A stretch of DNA of 44,165 nucleotides, taken from Azospirillaceae bacterium. GTDB taxonomy: Bacteria > Pseudomonadota > Alphaproteobacteria > Azospirillales > Azospirillaceae. The position numbers were made by a program, and so were the translations under genes. Shown piece by piece: positions 1-9,514 of the stretch. The notes beneath the pieces were generated by a model, which saw only the letters and a program-made list of their open reading frames with translations, had not been told where the DNA came from and did not search any database. The DNA is taken from NCBI GenBank assembly GCA_031291675.1, contig JARLIO010000019.1, positions 1 through 44,165 on the forward strand, written 5' to 3'. The stretch's first letter is position 1. Every line of letters begins with the position of its first letter.

Positions 1-381
1 ACGGAACCCTTGGCTGCGCTGCGCCGCGGTTAAGTGGCTGACGTTGGCCAGCCAAGGGTCGAATGCTTCGTCGTCCATCGCCAACAACCCCCTTGAACGG
101 AACGATTCTAGCATCTTCAATAACTAACGCGAATAGAGCCATCCGCTTTGATCGTGACCGATCAAAGCGAAGACGCCGGCGCGCCCATCCGGGCGCTTGG
201 CTCCGCGCCACGGGGCGCGCGGTCGCCGTCGCGACCGGGACCAGCCCGCCATGCGGCAAGATCATGGCGGGCTGGTATGAGAGCCGTGACAGAGCAAGGC
301 CCGAATGGTCAGCTCCGAGAAGGCCAGGTCTCCCGCGACGCTTGCGAACGTGTGCCGCAACGTGAAGTTGATCGCTTGTGC
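1..381. other. Intergenic region downstream of purH
   Basis: No protein-coding gene is convincing here. The stretch holds an imperfectly spaced inverted repeat near the left edge (CCCTTGGCTG at 7-16 and its complement at 49-58), an AT-richer segment around 105-140, and copy A of a structured repeat (144-276). The short open frames across it have no recognisable domain and look like high-GC noise. The left neighbour is outside the window, so it is unknown whether this is a convergent or tandem junction. Confidence 0.6.
144..276 (-). repeat. Structured dispersed repeat, copy A (inverted)
   Basis: Read on the minus strand this copy starts with a hairpin of 14-bp perfect arms (240-253 with 263-276, arm CCAGCCCGCCATG plus one pair), continues through the core GGAGCCAAGCGCCCGGA, and ends with a 10-bp hairpin CGCTTTGATC/GATCAAAGCG (144-153 with 160-169). 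Two other copies lie at 32.2 and 32.9 kb. It lies 106 nt past the purH stop codon and runs in the same direction as purH transcription. Its function is unknown; an RNA element at transcript 3' ends or a mobile palindromic repeat are both possible. Confidence 0.8.
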
Positions 382-1959
382 TCAGTGACGGAAGTGGCGC
401 ATGCCGGTGAACACCATCGCCAGGCCGGCGGCATCGGCGGCGGCGATGACGTCGGCGTCGCGGATCGAGCCCCCCGGCTGGATCACCGCCGTGGCGCCGG
501 CCTCGATCGTGACCTGCAGCCCGTCGGCGAAGGGGAAGAAGGCGTCCGAGGCGACGACCGAGCCGCGGGTCCGGGCTTCGGGTAACCCCGCGGCCTGGGC
601 GGCCTCGCCCGATTTGATCGCCGCGATCCGGGCGCTGTCGACCCGGCTCATCTGTCCGGCGCCGATCCCGACCGTGGTCAGGTCCCGGACATAGACGATG
701 GCATTGGACTTGACGTGTTTGCCGACCCGGAAGGCGAACAACAGGTCGGCCAGCTCACGCTCGCTCGGGGCCCGTTTGGTCACGATCTTGAGATCGGCCG
801 CGGTGATCCGGCCGGAATCGCGGGTCTGCAGCAAATAACCACCGGCCAGGGAGCGCACGGTCAGCCCCGGCGCCGTGGGATCGGGCAGCTCGCGCGTCAG
901 CAGGACCCGCAGATTCTTCTTGCCGGCCAGGACCTCGCGGGCCCCGGCATCGGCGTCCGGGGCGATCACCACCTCGGCGAAAAGTTTGACGATCTCCGTG
1001 GCGGTCGCGGCGTCCAGCGGCCGGTTGGCGGCAATGATGCCGCCAAAGGCGCTGATCGGGTCGCAGCTCAGGGCGCGGCGATAGGCGGTCACCAGATCGT
1101 CGGCCTCGGCCACGCCGCAGGGATTGGCGTGCTTGATGATCGCGATCGCCGGCCGGTCGAATTCCGCGACCAGTTCGAAGGCGGCGTCGGTGTCGTTGAG
1201 ATTGTTGTAGCTCAGTTCCTTGCCCTGGATTTGCAGGGCGGAGGCCAGGCCGGGCCGGGCCGCACCGCCGACATAAAAGGCGGCTCGCTGATGCGGGTTC
1301 TCGCCATAGCGCAGGGTCTGGCGCAGCGTGCCGGCGAAGGTGATCCGTTGCGGAAACGGCTCGTGATTGGCGGCGGCAAACCAGGTCGCGATCGCCGAGT
1401 CATAGGCGGCGGTATGGGCGTAGGCCGCGGCGGCCAGGCGACGGCGCAGGCCCAGGCCGGTACCGCCCGCGGACGCGGCCAGCGTCGTGATCACCTCGGC
1501 ATACTGGTCGGGATCGGTGACGACGGTGACGAAATCATGGTTCTTGGCGGCGGCGCGGATCATCGCCGGTCCGCCGATATCGATGTTCTCGACGCATTCG
1601 GCGAATTCGGCGCCGCGGGCGACGGTCGCTTCGAAGGGATACAGGTTGACCACGACCAGATCGATCGGGGGAATGTCATGTTCCGCCATCGCCGCGGCAT
1701 GGTCATCGCGCCGCGCCAGGATGCCGCCATGGATCCGCGGGTGCAGCGTCTTGACGCGCCCGTCCATGATTTCCGGAAAACCGGTATAGTCCGCGACCTC
1801 GGTCACCGCGACCCCGGCCTCGCGCAGCCGCTGCGCCGACCCCCCGGTCGACAGGATCTCAACGCCATGGCCGGCCAGGGCCTGGCCGAGCGCCACCAGT
1901 CCGGTCTTGTCGGAAACGGAAATCAGGGCGCGCCTGATGGGAACGATGTCAGGGGTCAT
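382..1959 (-). CDS. purH: Bifunctional AICAR formyltransferase/IMP cyclohydrolase PurH
   Basis: This enzyme catalyses the last two steps of purine biosynthesis: formylation of AICAR with 10-formyl-THF, then cyclisation to IMP, in the cytosol. The N-terminal MGS-like cyclohydrolase domain (about residues 1-200) shows [17 protein letters not shown] and [15 protein letters not shown]. The transformylase part carries [20 protein letters not shown] and the C-terminal [10 protein letters not shown]...IQPGGSIRD...TGMRHFRH ending typical of the family. The length of 525 aa matches the family. The ATG at 1959 was chosen because the protein begins [18 protein letters not shown]; a longer upstream frame only shadows the neighbouring gene. 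The start overlaps the heparinase-like gene's stop by 4 bp, so translational coupling is likely. It is the last gene of the minus-strand run. Confidence 0.97.
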   Translation of the reverse strand: MTPDIVPIRRALISVSDKTGLVALGQALAGHGVEILSTGGSAQRLREAGVAVTEVADYTGFPEIMDGRVKTLHPRIHGGILARRDDHAAAMAEHDIPPIDLVVVNLYPFEATVARGAEFAECVENIDIGGPAMIRAAAKNHDFVTVVTDPDQYAEVITTLAASAGGTGLGLRRRLAAAAYAHTAAYDSAIATWFAAANHEPFPQRITFAGTLRQTLRYGENPHQRAAFYVGGAARPGLASALQIQGKELSYNNLNDTDAAFELVAEFDRPAIAIIKHANPCGVAEADDLVTAYRRALSCDPISAFGGIIAANRPLDAATATEIVKLFAEVVIAPDADAGAREVLAGKKNLRVLLTRELPDPTAPGLTVRSLAGGYLLQTRDSGRITAADLKIVTKRAPSERELADLLFAFRVGKHVKSNAIVYVRDLTTVGIGAGQMSRVDSARIAAIKSGEAAQAAGLPEARTRGSVVASDAFFPFADGLQVTIEAGATAVIQPGGSIRDADVIAAADAAGLAMVFTGMRHFRH

Positions 1960-3605
1960 GTCGGATCCTGGTCGGGTTGCGCGTCGCGGCGCAGGGCCCA
2001 TTTGACGGGCGTGGCGCCGGACTGGGTGATTCCGGAAATGGTGATCTGGCGGGTCGGTTCCGGAATGTCGCCGAGCCCCAGATAGATGCTGTCGACGATG
2101 TCGAGGCGGCCGATTCCGCTGCGCAGCCGCCATGTTGCGCCGCTGGGCAGGGTCAGCAGCACGCCCTGGCCGTCGGGCAGCAACGCAGCAGTCACCCCGG
2201 GATGGAGATGAAAGCGCACCGTGAAGGTTCGCTCCGGCGGTCCCTCCAGGATATCCTCGCCGCGCAGATCCTCGCCATTGTCGCTGAGATAGAGCCGGCG
2301 GTGGTGGATGATGCCGAAATTGCGGCGATAGCCGTCGTGGCTGGCCTCGATCAAGGTCGCGCCGTGGATTTCGCGGCGCTCGCACGTCATGTTTTCCGGG
2401 CGCCGGCCGATCCCGCCATCCTCCAGCACCTCGGCCGCGTTGGTTTCCGCAACGACCACGGTCGAATGTGCCGCGGTCGCGGCCATGCCGCGGCGCCACG
2501 CGCCGATGTCACAGGGGTGATGGCCGCAATTCACGATCAGCCGCTCGCGGCCGATGCTGAATTCAAACGACAGGGGCCCGGCGTGGCTGGTTCGGTCGAG
2601 CGGCGCCCGTGGCGGCCGGCCGGTGTCGAGCAGCAGCAGGGCCCGTCCGGCGAGCACCCGTTCATAGCCGCCGTAGGGGGCGCTGCGCAGCGGCCGCCCC
2701 CGGGCATCAGCCTGGGTCAGAACCGTGTCGATCAACAGCGGTTCCTGTTCCTGACTGCCATTGAACAGCGCCAGCCCGCCATCGCCGTGACGGAAGAAAC
2801 GCAGCGCCGGTGTCATCCGGTCGATCGCCTGCTGGACCTGCTCGGGCATCTCGGCGCGGGCGGCCCGGAAGACCGCGCGCAGATCGACCAGATGCCGCAG
2901 AACCCGGAGATGGGTCGTGGGATTCCGCTCGACATGGATGCCATCGGCCATCAATTGGCGCGGCAGTTCGCGCTCCAGGATGCGCAGCACCAGATTCAGC
3001 GGCTTGTCCGGCAGCGGCAGGCACAGGGTGGCATAAATCAGCCCCTTGACGGCGGCAATCACGGCGCTGCCCGAGAGGCTTCCCGGCAGAACCCGGGCCA
3101 GATGGGTCGCCTGACGCGACAGGCTGTCGAACACCCGGCGGCGAAACCCGTCATCGGCGCTGGCACAATAGAAGTCGTGAAGCCCGATCCAGTTCGCGAT
3201 TCGCGTGCCCAGGATTTCAGGTTCCCACGAAATCGCATCCCAGGCGCTGTTGTGGTCGAGCCAGCTCGTCACCAGCAACCGGGCATGGCGCCGGCCGGCG
3301 TCGCCGCCGACGGCGCGCAGATCGCGCATCCAGTCAAAGCTGTGCGCCGCCTTCAGCCACGCCGCCCCGACCCCGGCGGGATACCACAGCGGTTCGTCCG
3401 ATTGCACCCGTTCGCCGCCGAACCGGTAGACCCCCTGGATCATCTGCGCCCCGGCCGCAACGGTCCCGGGCCAGGGATCGGACGGAACCACGGCAAGCAC
3501 CGTTGGCGCCCGTCCCCCCAGGGTGAACTTGTAGAGCGGGTTGCCGAATGCCACGACACGGGCACCCCGCTTCAATCGGGACAAGGGGTCGCGCGGTCCA
3601 CTCAT
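1956..3605 (-). CDS. Heparinase II/III family protein
   Basis: The 549-aa product has the two-part layout of the heparinase II/III superfamily: an N-terminal alpha-helical toroid-like region (about 1-330, with the early motif [19 protein letters not shown] and several Trp/His-rich helices) and a C-terminal beta-rich region (about 345-530, [19 protein letters not shown] and HSTVVV). Members are polysaccharide lyases or of unknown substrate. In alphaproteobacteria a gene of this type often sits between rpe and purH, and here it overlaps purH by 4 bp. No signal peptide is evident at the N terminus. The substrate cannot be told from the sequence; a role in handling anionic glycans is inference from the family. 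Confidence 0.88.
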   Translation of the reverse strand: MSGPRDPLSRLKRGARVVAFGNPLYKFTLGGRAPTVLAVVPSDPWPGTVAAGAQMIQGVYRFGGERVQSDEPLWYPAGVGAAWLKAAHSFDWMRDLRAVGGDAGRRHARLLVTSWLDHNSAWDAISWEPEILGTRIANWIGLHDFYCASADDGFRRRVFDSLSRQATHLARVLPGSLSGSAVIAAVKGLIYATLCLPLPDKPLNLVLRILERELPRQLMADGIHVERNPTTHLRVLRHLVDLRAVFRAARAEMPEQVQQAIDRMTPALRFFRHGDGGLALFNGSQEQEPLLIDTVLTQADARGRPLRSAPYGGYERVLAGRALLLLDTGRPPRAPLDRTSHAGPLSFEFSIGRERLIVNCGHHPCDIGAWRRGMAATAAHSTVVVAETNAAEVLEDGGIGRRPENMTCERREIHGATLIEASHDGYRRNFGIIHHRRLYLSDNGEDLRGEDILEGPPERTFTVRFHLHPGVTAALLPDGQGVLLTLPSGATWRLRSGIGRLDIVDSIYLGLGDIPEPTRQITISGITQSGATPVKWALRRDAQPDQDPT

Positions 3606-3644
3606 CCCCGCCGTGAATCCTTGTCTGTCGTCATGGTTCGATCG

Positions 3645-4310
3645 TCACCGGCAGGCGCGCAGACGCCTGATATTGTCGGCATAGGCGGTCGGCCCTCCGA
3701 AGAAGGTCGCGGTTCCTGCAACCAGGACGTCGGCGCCGGCCTCGATCACCGCCGCGGCGTTCTCCTCGCTGATGCCGCCATCGACCTCAAGGTCGATGGC
3801 CCGCCCCGTCTCGTCGATGCGCCGGCGCAGCGCCCGGATCTTCTCCAGTTGCGAGGCAATGAAGCTCTGACCGCCAAATCCGGGGTTGACGCTCATCACC
3901 AGCACCAGGTCGAGATCGCCCAGGACATAGTCAAGCACGTCGATCGGCGTCGCCGGGTTCAGCGATACGCCGGCCCGCTTGCCCAGATCGCGGATCAACT
4001 GAATGGTCCGGTGCAGATGGGGCCCGGATTCGGCATGAACCGTGATGATGTCGGCGCCGGCGCGGGCAAAATCGCCAATGAAGGGATCAACCGGGGCGAT
4101 CATCAGATGGACATCGAAGGGCTTGGCCGAATGGCCGCGCAAGGCCTTGACGACGGCCGGGCCGATCGTCAGGTTGGGGACGAAGTGCCCGTCCATGATG
4201 TCGATATGGATATAGTCCGCGCCGGCCTGGTCGACGAGGCGAACCTCTTCGCCGAGCCGGGCGAAGTCGGCCGACAGGATGGAGGGGGCGATGCGTGTGG
4301 ACTGTTGCAT
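3645..4310 (-). CDS. rpe: Ribulose-phosphate 3-epimerase
   Basis: This enzyme interconverts D-ribulose 5-phosphate and D-xylulose 5-phosphate in the pentose phosphate pathway (or Calvin cycle). The 221-aa (beta/alpha)8 protein shows the family signatures in order: [16 protein letters not shown] at the N terminus, [18 protein letters not shown] with metal-binding His and Asp, [21 protein letters not shown], and [12 protein letters not shown] carrying the second catalytic Asp. The length is typical. It lies 39 nt before the heparinase-like gene and 108 nt after rsmB on the same strand, consistent with one operon. Confidence 0.97.
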   Translation of the reverse strand: MQQSTRIAPSILSADFARLGEEVRLVDQAGADYIHIDIMDGHFVPNLTIGPAVVKALRGHSAKPFDVHLMIAPVDPFIGDFARAGADIITVHAESGPHLHRTIQLIRDLGKRAGVSLNPATPIDVLDYVLGDLDLVLVMSVNPGFGGQSFIASQLEKIRALRRRIDETGRAIDLEVDGGISEENAAAVIEAGADVLVAGTATFFGGPTAYADNIRRLRACR

Positions 4311-4418
4311 GGCGGTGTCCTAGCAAGTTGGCTGTCCGGCCGCAAGAGCGGCCCGCCCCTGTCCGTCATTTGGCGGTGGGTTGTGTGCTTGTCCTCTTGG
4401 ATCCGGGCGCGGTTCGGA

Positions 4419-5708
4419 TCAAGCGGTCCGGCGCAGGCGGGCGATGAAGAAACCGTCGATTCCGCCGAGATCCTTCAGCATTCCCGGCAGGCTGCGGACT
4501 TCGCCGCGATCATTGATCAATTCGGTAAAGCCGCCGACCTCGGCCGGCTCAATCGGCACCCGTTCCCAGTGACCCCGGGCCAGGGCGCCGGTAATGCGCT
4601 GTTCGCCTTCCTCGACCTGGAGCGAACAGGTGCAATAGACCATCAGGCCGCCCGGCCGGACCAGATTGACGGCCCGGCGCAACAGCCGGTCCTGCGATCC
4701 GGCCAGTTTGGCGACGTCATCGGGGGACTTGAGCCGCTGAATGTCGGGATGGCGGCGGATCGCCCCGGTCGCCGAACAGGGCGCATCCAGCAGCAGCGCG
4801 TCGGCGGGTTGATCGGGTTGCCACTCCCCGGCATCGGCGGTGATGGTCACGGCCGATAGGCCGAGCCGTTCCAGATTGGCGGTCAATCGCTTCAGGCGGG
4901 TTTCCGAGCGGTCCAGCGCCGTGACCTGGGCGCCCTGTGCCGCAAGCTGGGCGGTCTTGCCGCCCGGGGCGGCGCACAGGTCATAGACCTGCTGACCGGC
5001 GAGCGGACCGAACAAGGTCGCCGGCAAGGCCGCCGCCGCGTCCTGGACCCACCATTCGCCCTCGGCGAAGCCGGGCAGTTCGTTGATCGCGCCGCCGGCG
5101 GCCCGGCGCAGCGTTCCGGTCGGCAGTTGCCGGGCCTCAAGCCGTTCGGCCCAGGCGGCGGGATCACCCTTGGTCGTCAGATCAAGCGGTGCTTCGACCA
5201 GATGGGCTTCGACGATCGCCCGCGTCGCCGCGGTGCCCCAGGACCGGCGCCAGCTCAGCCACAGCCAATCCTCGGTATTGAGCCGGCCGGCGTCCTGTTC
5301 GGCAACCATCGCCGCGCCTTCGCGCGATATCCGGCGCAACACCGCATTGATCAGTCCCTTGAACGGGGTCAGGTGCCGCTCATCGGCCAGGGCGACGGTG
5401 GTATCGACCGCGGCATGGGCCGGCGTGCCGAGGAACAGCAGTTGGGCCGCGCCGATGCGCAGCAGATCCAGCACCCCGGCCTTGGGCCGGTCCGGCCGCG
5501 CCAGGCACGTGGTGATGACGGCGTCGATCTGTCCCAGCCGGCGCAACACCGTCGCCGCCAGCAGGCGCGCAAAGCCGCGATCCCGCGTTTCCAGCAGTGC
5601 CAGCGCCCGATGGGCATCAAACGCATCATCAAGGGGAATCCGGTGGCGCAGCACCGATTCCAGCAAGTCCATAACCGCCCCGCGGGCGGCAATAACAGTA
5701 TCCACCAT
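4419..5708 (-). CDS. rsmB: 16S rRNA (cytosine-C5)-methyltransferase, RsmB family
   Basis: This is an RsmB/Fmu-type methyltransferase that uses SAM to make m5C in 16S rRNA. The first ~140 residues form a NusB-like RNA-binding domain (HRIPLDDAFDAHRALALLE, GLINAVLRRI). The C-terminal Rossmann domain shows the SAM motif DLCAAPGGKTAQLA, motif IV LLLDAPCSATG with a catalytic-type Cys, and motif VI YCTCSLQVEEGEQ with the second Cys. The start at 5708 (MVDTVIAARGAVMDLLE) gives 429 aa, the usual size; longer frames upstream enter a hairpin and the previous gene. The likely ribosome-binding sequence (AGGA) lies in the 3' arm of that hairpin. Confidence 0.92.
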   Translation of the reverse strand: MVDTVIAARGAVMDLLESVLRHRIPLDDAFDAHRALALLETRDRGFARLLAATVLRRLGQIDAVITTCLARPDRPKAGVLDLLRIGAAQLLFLGTPAHAAVDTTVALADERHLTPFKGLINAVLRRISREGAAMVAEQDAGRLNTEDWLWLSWRRSWGTAATRAIVEAHLVEAPLDLTTKGDPAAWAERLEARQLPTGTLRRAAGGAINELPGFAEGEWWVQDAAAALPATLFGPLAGQQVYDLCAAPGGKTAQLAAQGAQVTALDRSETRLKRLTANLERLGLSAVTITADAGEWQPDQPADALLLDAPCSATGAIRRHPDIQRLKSPDDVAKLAGSQDRLLRRAVNLVRPGGLMVYCTCSLQVEEGEQRITGALARGHWERVPIEPAEVGGFTELINDRGEVRSLPGMLKDLGGIDGFFIARLRRTA

Positions 5709-5714
5709 AGGCCG

Positions 5715-5772
5715 GATCCTGCCCCGCCCGATGCGACTTGCCAAGGCAAATCGCGCCGGGCGGGGCAGGATC
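5715..5772 (-). repeat. Long intercistronic hairpin before rsmB
   Basis: Perfect 16-bp arms (GATCCTGCCCCGCCCG at 5715-5730 and its complement at 5757-5772) enclose a second stem, GCGACTTGCC with GGCAAATCGC, which has one mismatch. The whole 58 nt can fold into one long stem. It overlaps the stop codon of the DUF971 gene and ends 6 nt before the rsmB start. There is no following T-run on either strand, so it does not look like a classical terminator. RNA stabilisation, control of rsmB translation, or a palindromic repeat of mobile origin are options. Confidence 0.85.
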
Positions 5773-6142
5773 AGCGGCTCAGTCCCTGCCGTGCCAGATT
5801 GGCGAGATAGTCGGCCCAAATTCGCTCATGATTGTGGCCGAGCTGGTGGAGATAGGTCCAGGTGAAAATACCGCTGTCATGGCCGTCGTCGAAGAGGAGC
5901 CGGATGGCATAATTGCCCACGGCTTCGATCGTCGTGATCCCGACCTGGGATTTTCCGGCGACGATCTGTTTCTGGCTGGGGCTGTGGCCCTGAACTTCGG
6001 CCGACGGGCTTTCGACGCGCAGCAACTCCGCGGGCAGGCGGCAGGCGGTGCCGTCGGTAAAGGCGACCTCAAGAACCCGCTCTTCGCGTTTCAGCTTGAT
6101 CGTGGTGGCGCGGACTGCCGGGGTGAACATCGGCGTGACCAT
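5771..6142 (-). CDS. DUF971 domain-containing protein
   Basis: This 123-aa protein matches the DUF971 (gamma-butyrobetaine hydroxylase-like N-terminal) family. It shows LKREERVLEVAFTDG, LPAELLRVESPSAEVQGH, and the characteristic VGITTIEAVGNYAIRLLFDDGHDSGIF followed by WTYLHQLG. Family members are small, cytosolic, often linked with iron-sulfur or P-loop proteins, and have no agreed biochemical role. It starts 5 nt after the Trm112-like stop and ends inside the hairpin before rsmB. An alternative start is the Met at codon 5. Confidence 0.85.
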   Translation of the reverse strand: MVTPMFTPAVRATTIKLKREERVLEVAFTDGTACRLPAELLRVESPSAEVQGHSPSQKQIVAGKSQVGITTIEAVGNYAIRLLFDDGHDSGIFTWTYLHQLGHNHERIWADYLANLARQGLSR

Positions 6143-6147
6143 CGGTG

Positions 6148-6378
6148 TTAGCGGGGCGGGAGGGCGTCGGTGATGGGATCGCTGTCGAGCGGCCTTGCCT
6201 CATCGACCAGCATGATCGGGATGCCGTCACGGATCGGATAGGCCAGCCCGGCCCGGTCGCTGATCAGCTCCCCGGCCGCCGGATCATAGCGCAGCGGACC
6301 CTTGGTCAGGGGACAGACCAGGATCTCCAGCAGCTTGGGATCGACGTTGGATCCGGGGTCGCTCTTGGTGTCGGTCAT
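6148..6378 (-). CDS. Trm112 family protein
   Basis: A small (76 aa) Trm112/YcaR-like protein. The core reads [17 protein letters not shown], then [25 protein letters not shown], the standard family signature. In bacteria these proteins are thought to resemble the zinc-binding activator subunit of methyltransferases, though only one Cys of the usual set is visible here (VCP), so zinc binding is doubtful. The start at 6378 ([13 protein letters not shown]) is preferred over an upstream in-frame Met. It is the first gene of the minus-strand run and is divergent from cas3 across about 190 bp. Confidence 0.88.
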   Translation of the reverse strand: MTDTKSDPGSNVDPKLLEILVCPLTKGPLRYDPAAGELISDRAGLAYPIRDGIPIMLVDEARPLDSDPITDALPPR

Positions 6379-6570
6379 CGCTTCCTTGCTCTTGCAGGCC
6401 GGGCCGCGCACGCGGGCAACCGGTATGTTCCGGGGGTGTTGTCATCAATCTACCCCGTGGCGGCCGGCCGCACCAGCACCGCGGTCCCCGGGGGATTGAT
6501 CGTGACAGTGGGACCAGGCCGGAAGAAGATGCGGGTCATCCGGGCATGGCAAGATCCGGGGAGAAATCAC

Positions 6571-9234
6571 ATGCCGACATCGCGATCCGCGTCCGGGAGC
6601 ACCCTGTTTTGGGGCAAGGCGCACCCTGAGCCCGAGGGCGGGACGGAGGTTCATCCCCTGTCCGCCCATTCGATGGATGTCGCCGCGGTCGCGGTCCTGC
6701 TGTCGCGACGGCTGCCCGGGCTGGATCCGCGCCTGCTGGGGTTCCTGGTCTCGCTGCACGATATCGGCAAATTCTCGCGGCCGTTCCAGGCCAAGGTCCC
6801 GGCGGCCTGGCCCGCGGCGGTCCTGGGGCCCTATCTTGCCAACACGGTGCCGCAGGGTCCCCGGCATGATTTTGCCGGCGTCCAGCTTTTGAGCACCGTC
6901 CTGGCCGATCACCTGAACGATCTGCTGCCGCCGGGCACCCGTGGCGCACGGGGCTGGGACTATGGCAAGCGGTCTCTGCTGTGGCGGGCGTTGGCGGGAC
7001 ATCATGGCCGCCCGCCCGCCGACCCGGTCTATCCGGGCCTGCCCGACACGGTGGTCTGCGGCGGTTGCATCGCCGCGGCGACCCGGCATATCGCGGCGAT
7101 GCGCACCCTGTTTCAGCCGCCGTCCTGGACCGGCGGGGTGCGGGAACGCGAGGTCGTGCTGCTGTCCTGGGCGCTGGCCGACTGGTTTCCCTATGTCCCG
7201 GCATCGGCCGTCGACGATCCCGGGGCTTACTTCCGGGGCCACGCGCTGCCACGGGCGGCGGCGGCCCTGGCCGAAGCGGGGCTCACCGTTGCGGCGCCCG
7301 CGCCCTTTGCCGGGATCCGCGGCCTGTTTCCGAACATTGCGCAGCCGACGCCGATCCAGGTGTGGGCGGAAACCGAGCCCCTGCCCGCGGGACCGACGCT
7401 GGCGGTGATCGAGGACCTGACCGGCAGCGGCAAGACCGAGGCGGCCCTGACCCTGGCCCATCGCCTGCTGGCCGCGGGACGCGCGGACGGCATCTATTTC
7501 GCGCTGCCCACGATGGCGACAGCCAGCGCGATGTTCGGCCGGCTGTCGGATTCATATCGTGCCCTGTTCGCCGCCGATGCCCGCCCCTCGTTGGCCCTGG
7601 CCCATGGGCGCGCGGCCCTGGATCCGCGATTTGCCGCGGCGATCGCGGGGGCGGGGGCATCGCGGCCGGAGCCGACGCCTGCTGCCACCGGGGATCCGGC
7701 CGATGAACCCGCCGAGTCGCATTGCGCCTCCTGGCTGGCGGCGGATTCGCGTCGCGCTCTGCTGGCCCAGGTCGGCGTCGGAACGCTGGATCAGGCCTTG
7801 CTGGGGGTGCGTCACGCCGCGTTGCGGCTTCAGGGGATCACGGGAAAGGTTCTGGTTGTGGACGAGGTCCACGCCTTCGATCCCTATATGCGCGAGGTCC
7901 TGGCGACCCTGCTGCGGTTCCAGGCCGCGCTGGGCGGTTCGGCGATCCTGCTTTCGGCAACGCTGCCGCAGGCGTTGCGCCAGCAGTTGGTTGACGCCTT
8001 CCGCGACGGGCTGGGCCGGCCCGCCAGCGTTTTGGTCCGGACCGACTATCCGCTGGCCACGATCACCGGCGCCGACGCGCCGCGCGAAACCCCGTGCGCG
8101 CCCCGTGACAAGTCGGGCCGGCGCGTCACGGTCACGCGGCTGCCCGATGCGGCGGCGGCGGTCGGGCGCATCGTTGCGGCCGCCAGCGCCGGTGCCGCCA
8201 CGGTGTGGATCCGCAATACCGTGGATGACGCGATCGACGCGGTGGCGCTGCTCCGGGCGCAGAACATCGAACCCCTGCTGTTTCACGCGCGCTTCGCCAT
8301 GGCGGACCGGCTGAGGATCGAGCAAGAGGTGCTGCGCCTGTTCGGCCGCGACAGCACCACGGCGATGCGCAATCGCGTCCTTGTCGCCACCCCGGTCGTT
8401 GAGCAGAGCCTGGACCTCGATTTCGACGTGATGGTGACCGACCTGGCGCCGGCCGATCTGCTGATCCAGCGTGCCGGCCGCCTGTGGCGCCATCAGCGCG
8501 ACGACCGGCGCGGCTTGACAGGCCCGGAATTGCTGGTGATTTCGCCGGCCCCGGTCGACGCCCCGGCCGCGGATTGGATCCGGGCGGTGCTGCCGGGAAC
8601 CGGCTGGGTTCATCGCGATCACGCCCTGCTGTGGCGCTCGGCGCGGGCGATCTTCGGCCGCGGCGCCCTGGTCACGCCGGACGACATGCGCCTGATCATC
8701 GAAGCGGCGGCCGATCGTGATGCACCGGGCGCGGTGCCCCCGGCGTTGGCCTCATCCGACGATGGTGCCTACGGGAAGGAGCTGGGGCTGATCGGCCTGG
8801 CCGCGCAGAATGTGTTGGAACTCGGCGATGGTTACGCCGACCGGAAAGGAACCTGGAATTCCGAGACCAGGACACCGACGCGGATCGAGGATCGCCCCCA
8901 CGTCACGCTGCGTCTCGCCGTGCTGCGCGAGGGGGCGATCGTGCCCTATGCCACGGATGAGGATCCGGCGCGGGCCTGGGCGCTGTCGGAGGTCGCGGTG
9001 GCCCATTTCCGGATCGCGTCCTGTCCGGTGCCGGCGGGCTTGCAGGCGGCGGCGGACAGGGCGAGGGCGGGCTGGGGCCGGTGGGAGCGGCAATCGCCGT
9101 TTGTCATCCTGGCTGTGTTGACGCCGGATGGGGACGCCTATCGCCTCGATGCAAACAGGGCGTCAGGAGCGGCGATCGCGGCCCGCTACGACGGACACAC
9201 CGGCCTGTCCTGGCCGCGGCCGGTGGACGCTTGA
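6571..9234 (+). CDS. cas3: CRISPR-associated helicase/nuclease Cas3 (type I-E)
   Basis: Cas3 is recruited by target-bound Cascade and degrades the displaced DNA strand. The 887-aa protein begins with an HD nuclease domain: HSMDVA and the metal-binding LHDIGKF (His63-Asp64). The SF2 helicase follows, with Walker A TGSGKTE (285-289), DEVH box (431-434), SATLP (about 462-466), and late helicase motifs around VEQSLDLDFDVMVTD and LIQRAGRLWRH. Domain order and size fit type I-E. The ATG at 6571 has GGGGAG 8-13 nt upstream; an open frame extending further upstream has no conserved sequence. All key residues are intact, so interference may still work. It is separated from cas8e by a toxin-antitoxin module and a leader. 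Confidence 0.95.
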   Translation: MPTSRSASGSTLFWGKAHPEPEGGTEVHPLSAHSMDVAAVAVLLSRRLPGLDPRLLGFLVSLHDIGKFSRPFQAKVPAAWPAAVLGPYLANTVPQGPRHDFAGVQLLSTVLADHLNDLLPPGTRGARGWDYGKRSLLWRALAGHHGRPPADPVYPGLPDTVVCGGCIAAATRHIAAMRTLFQPPSWTGGVREREVVLLSWALADWFPYVPASAVDDPGAYFRGHALPRAAAALAEAGLTVAAPAPFAGIRGLFPNIAQPTPIQVWAETEPLPAGPTLAVIEDLTGSGKTEAALTLAHRLLAAGRADGIYFALPTMATASAMFGRLSDSYRALFAADARPSLALAHGRAALDPRFAAAIAGAGASRPEPTPAATGDPADEPAESHCASWLAADSRRALLAQVGVGTLDQALLGVRHAALRLQGITGKVLVVDEVHAFDPYMREVLATLLRFQAALGGSAILLSATLPQALRQQLVDAFRDGLGRPASVLVRTDYPLATITGADAPRETPCAPRDKSGRRVTVTRLPDAAAAVGRIVAAASAGAATVWIRNTVDDAIDAVALLRAQNIEPLLFHARFAMADRLRIEQEVLRLFGRDSTTAMRNRVLVATPVVEQSLDLDFDVMVTDLAPADLLIQRAGRLWRHQRDDRRGLTGPELLVISPAPVDAPAADWIRAVLPGTGWVHRDHALLWRSARAIFGRGALVTPDDMRLIIEAAADRDAPGAVPPALASSDDGAYGKELGLIGLAAQNVLELGDGYADRKGTWNSETRTPTRIEDRPHVTLRLAVLREGAIVPYATDEDPARAWALSEVAVAHFRIASCPVPAGLQAAADRARAGWGRWERQSPFVILAVLTPDGDAYRLDANRASGAAIAARYDGHTGLSWPRPVDA

Positions 9235-9272
9235 ACCCTTTCCGACTTCGCTATATAATGATCATTATATAG
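9231..9272 (+). promoter_or_regulatory. Promoter with embedded palindromic operator of the AbrB/Doc module
   Basis: A TTGAAC -35 box (9231-9236, overlapping the cas3 stop codon) stands 17 bp from a perfect TATAAT -10 box (9254-9259). The -10 box is part of a perfect 22-bp palindrome at 9251-9272, half site CTATATAATGA. Occupancy of the palindrome would block RNA polymerase. AbrB-type antitoxins commonly autoregulate by binding palindromic operators, so this is the expected operator of the downstream pair. The element is strikingly AT-rich against its surroundings. Confidence 0.8.
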
Positions 9273-9286
9273 ATGGAGTGCGTACG

Positions 9287-9514
9287 ATGCTGACCTTCAA
9301 GGTTACCACGGTCGGGGCCTCGGCCGGGTTCATCCTGACCAAGGAAGCCATGGCCCGTCTCAAGGTGCAAAAGGGTGATACGCTCTACCTGACGGAGGCC
9401 CCGGACGGTGGGTACCGTCTCACGCCCTATGATCCCGACTTCGAGCGTCAGATGGCCTTGGCCGAGGCGATCATGCACGAAGACCGGGATATTCTGCGGG
9501 CGCTGGCGAAGTGA
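9287..9514 (+). CDS. AbrB/MazE-type antitoxin of a Doc-family module
   Basis: A 75-aa protein with an N-terminal swapped-hairpin AbrB/SpoVT fold: FKVTTVGASAGFILTKEAMARLKVQKGDTLYL, followed by an acidic C-terminal tail (PYDPDFERQMALAEAIMHEDRDILRALAK) of the kind that wraps and neutralises the toxin. The start at 9287 has GGAG 8 nt upstream and lies 14 nt after the palindromic operator. Its stop overlaps the toxin start by 4 bp (GTGA), a typical coupled antitoxin-toxin order. Its position between cas3 and the Cascade genes is unusual. Confidence 0.88.
   Translation: MLTFKVTTVGASAGFILTKEAMARLKVQKGDTLYLTEAPDGGYRLTPYDPDFERQMALAEAIMHEDRDILRALAK

Noticed and set aside
1977-4859. 960-codon plus-strand open frame over the purH/heparinase/rpe/rsmB region
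   Set aside because: Antisense to well-supported genes and of low-complexity Gly/Arg/Asp composition; a normal by-product of high GC content.
9128-9286. N-terminal extension of the AbrB antitoxin into cas3
   Set aside because: It would run across the promoter and palindrome; the Met at 9287 starts the fold and has a good ribosome-binding site.
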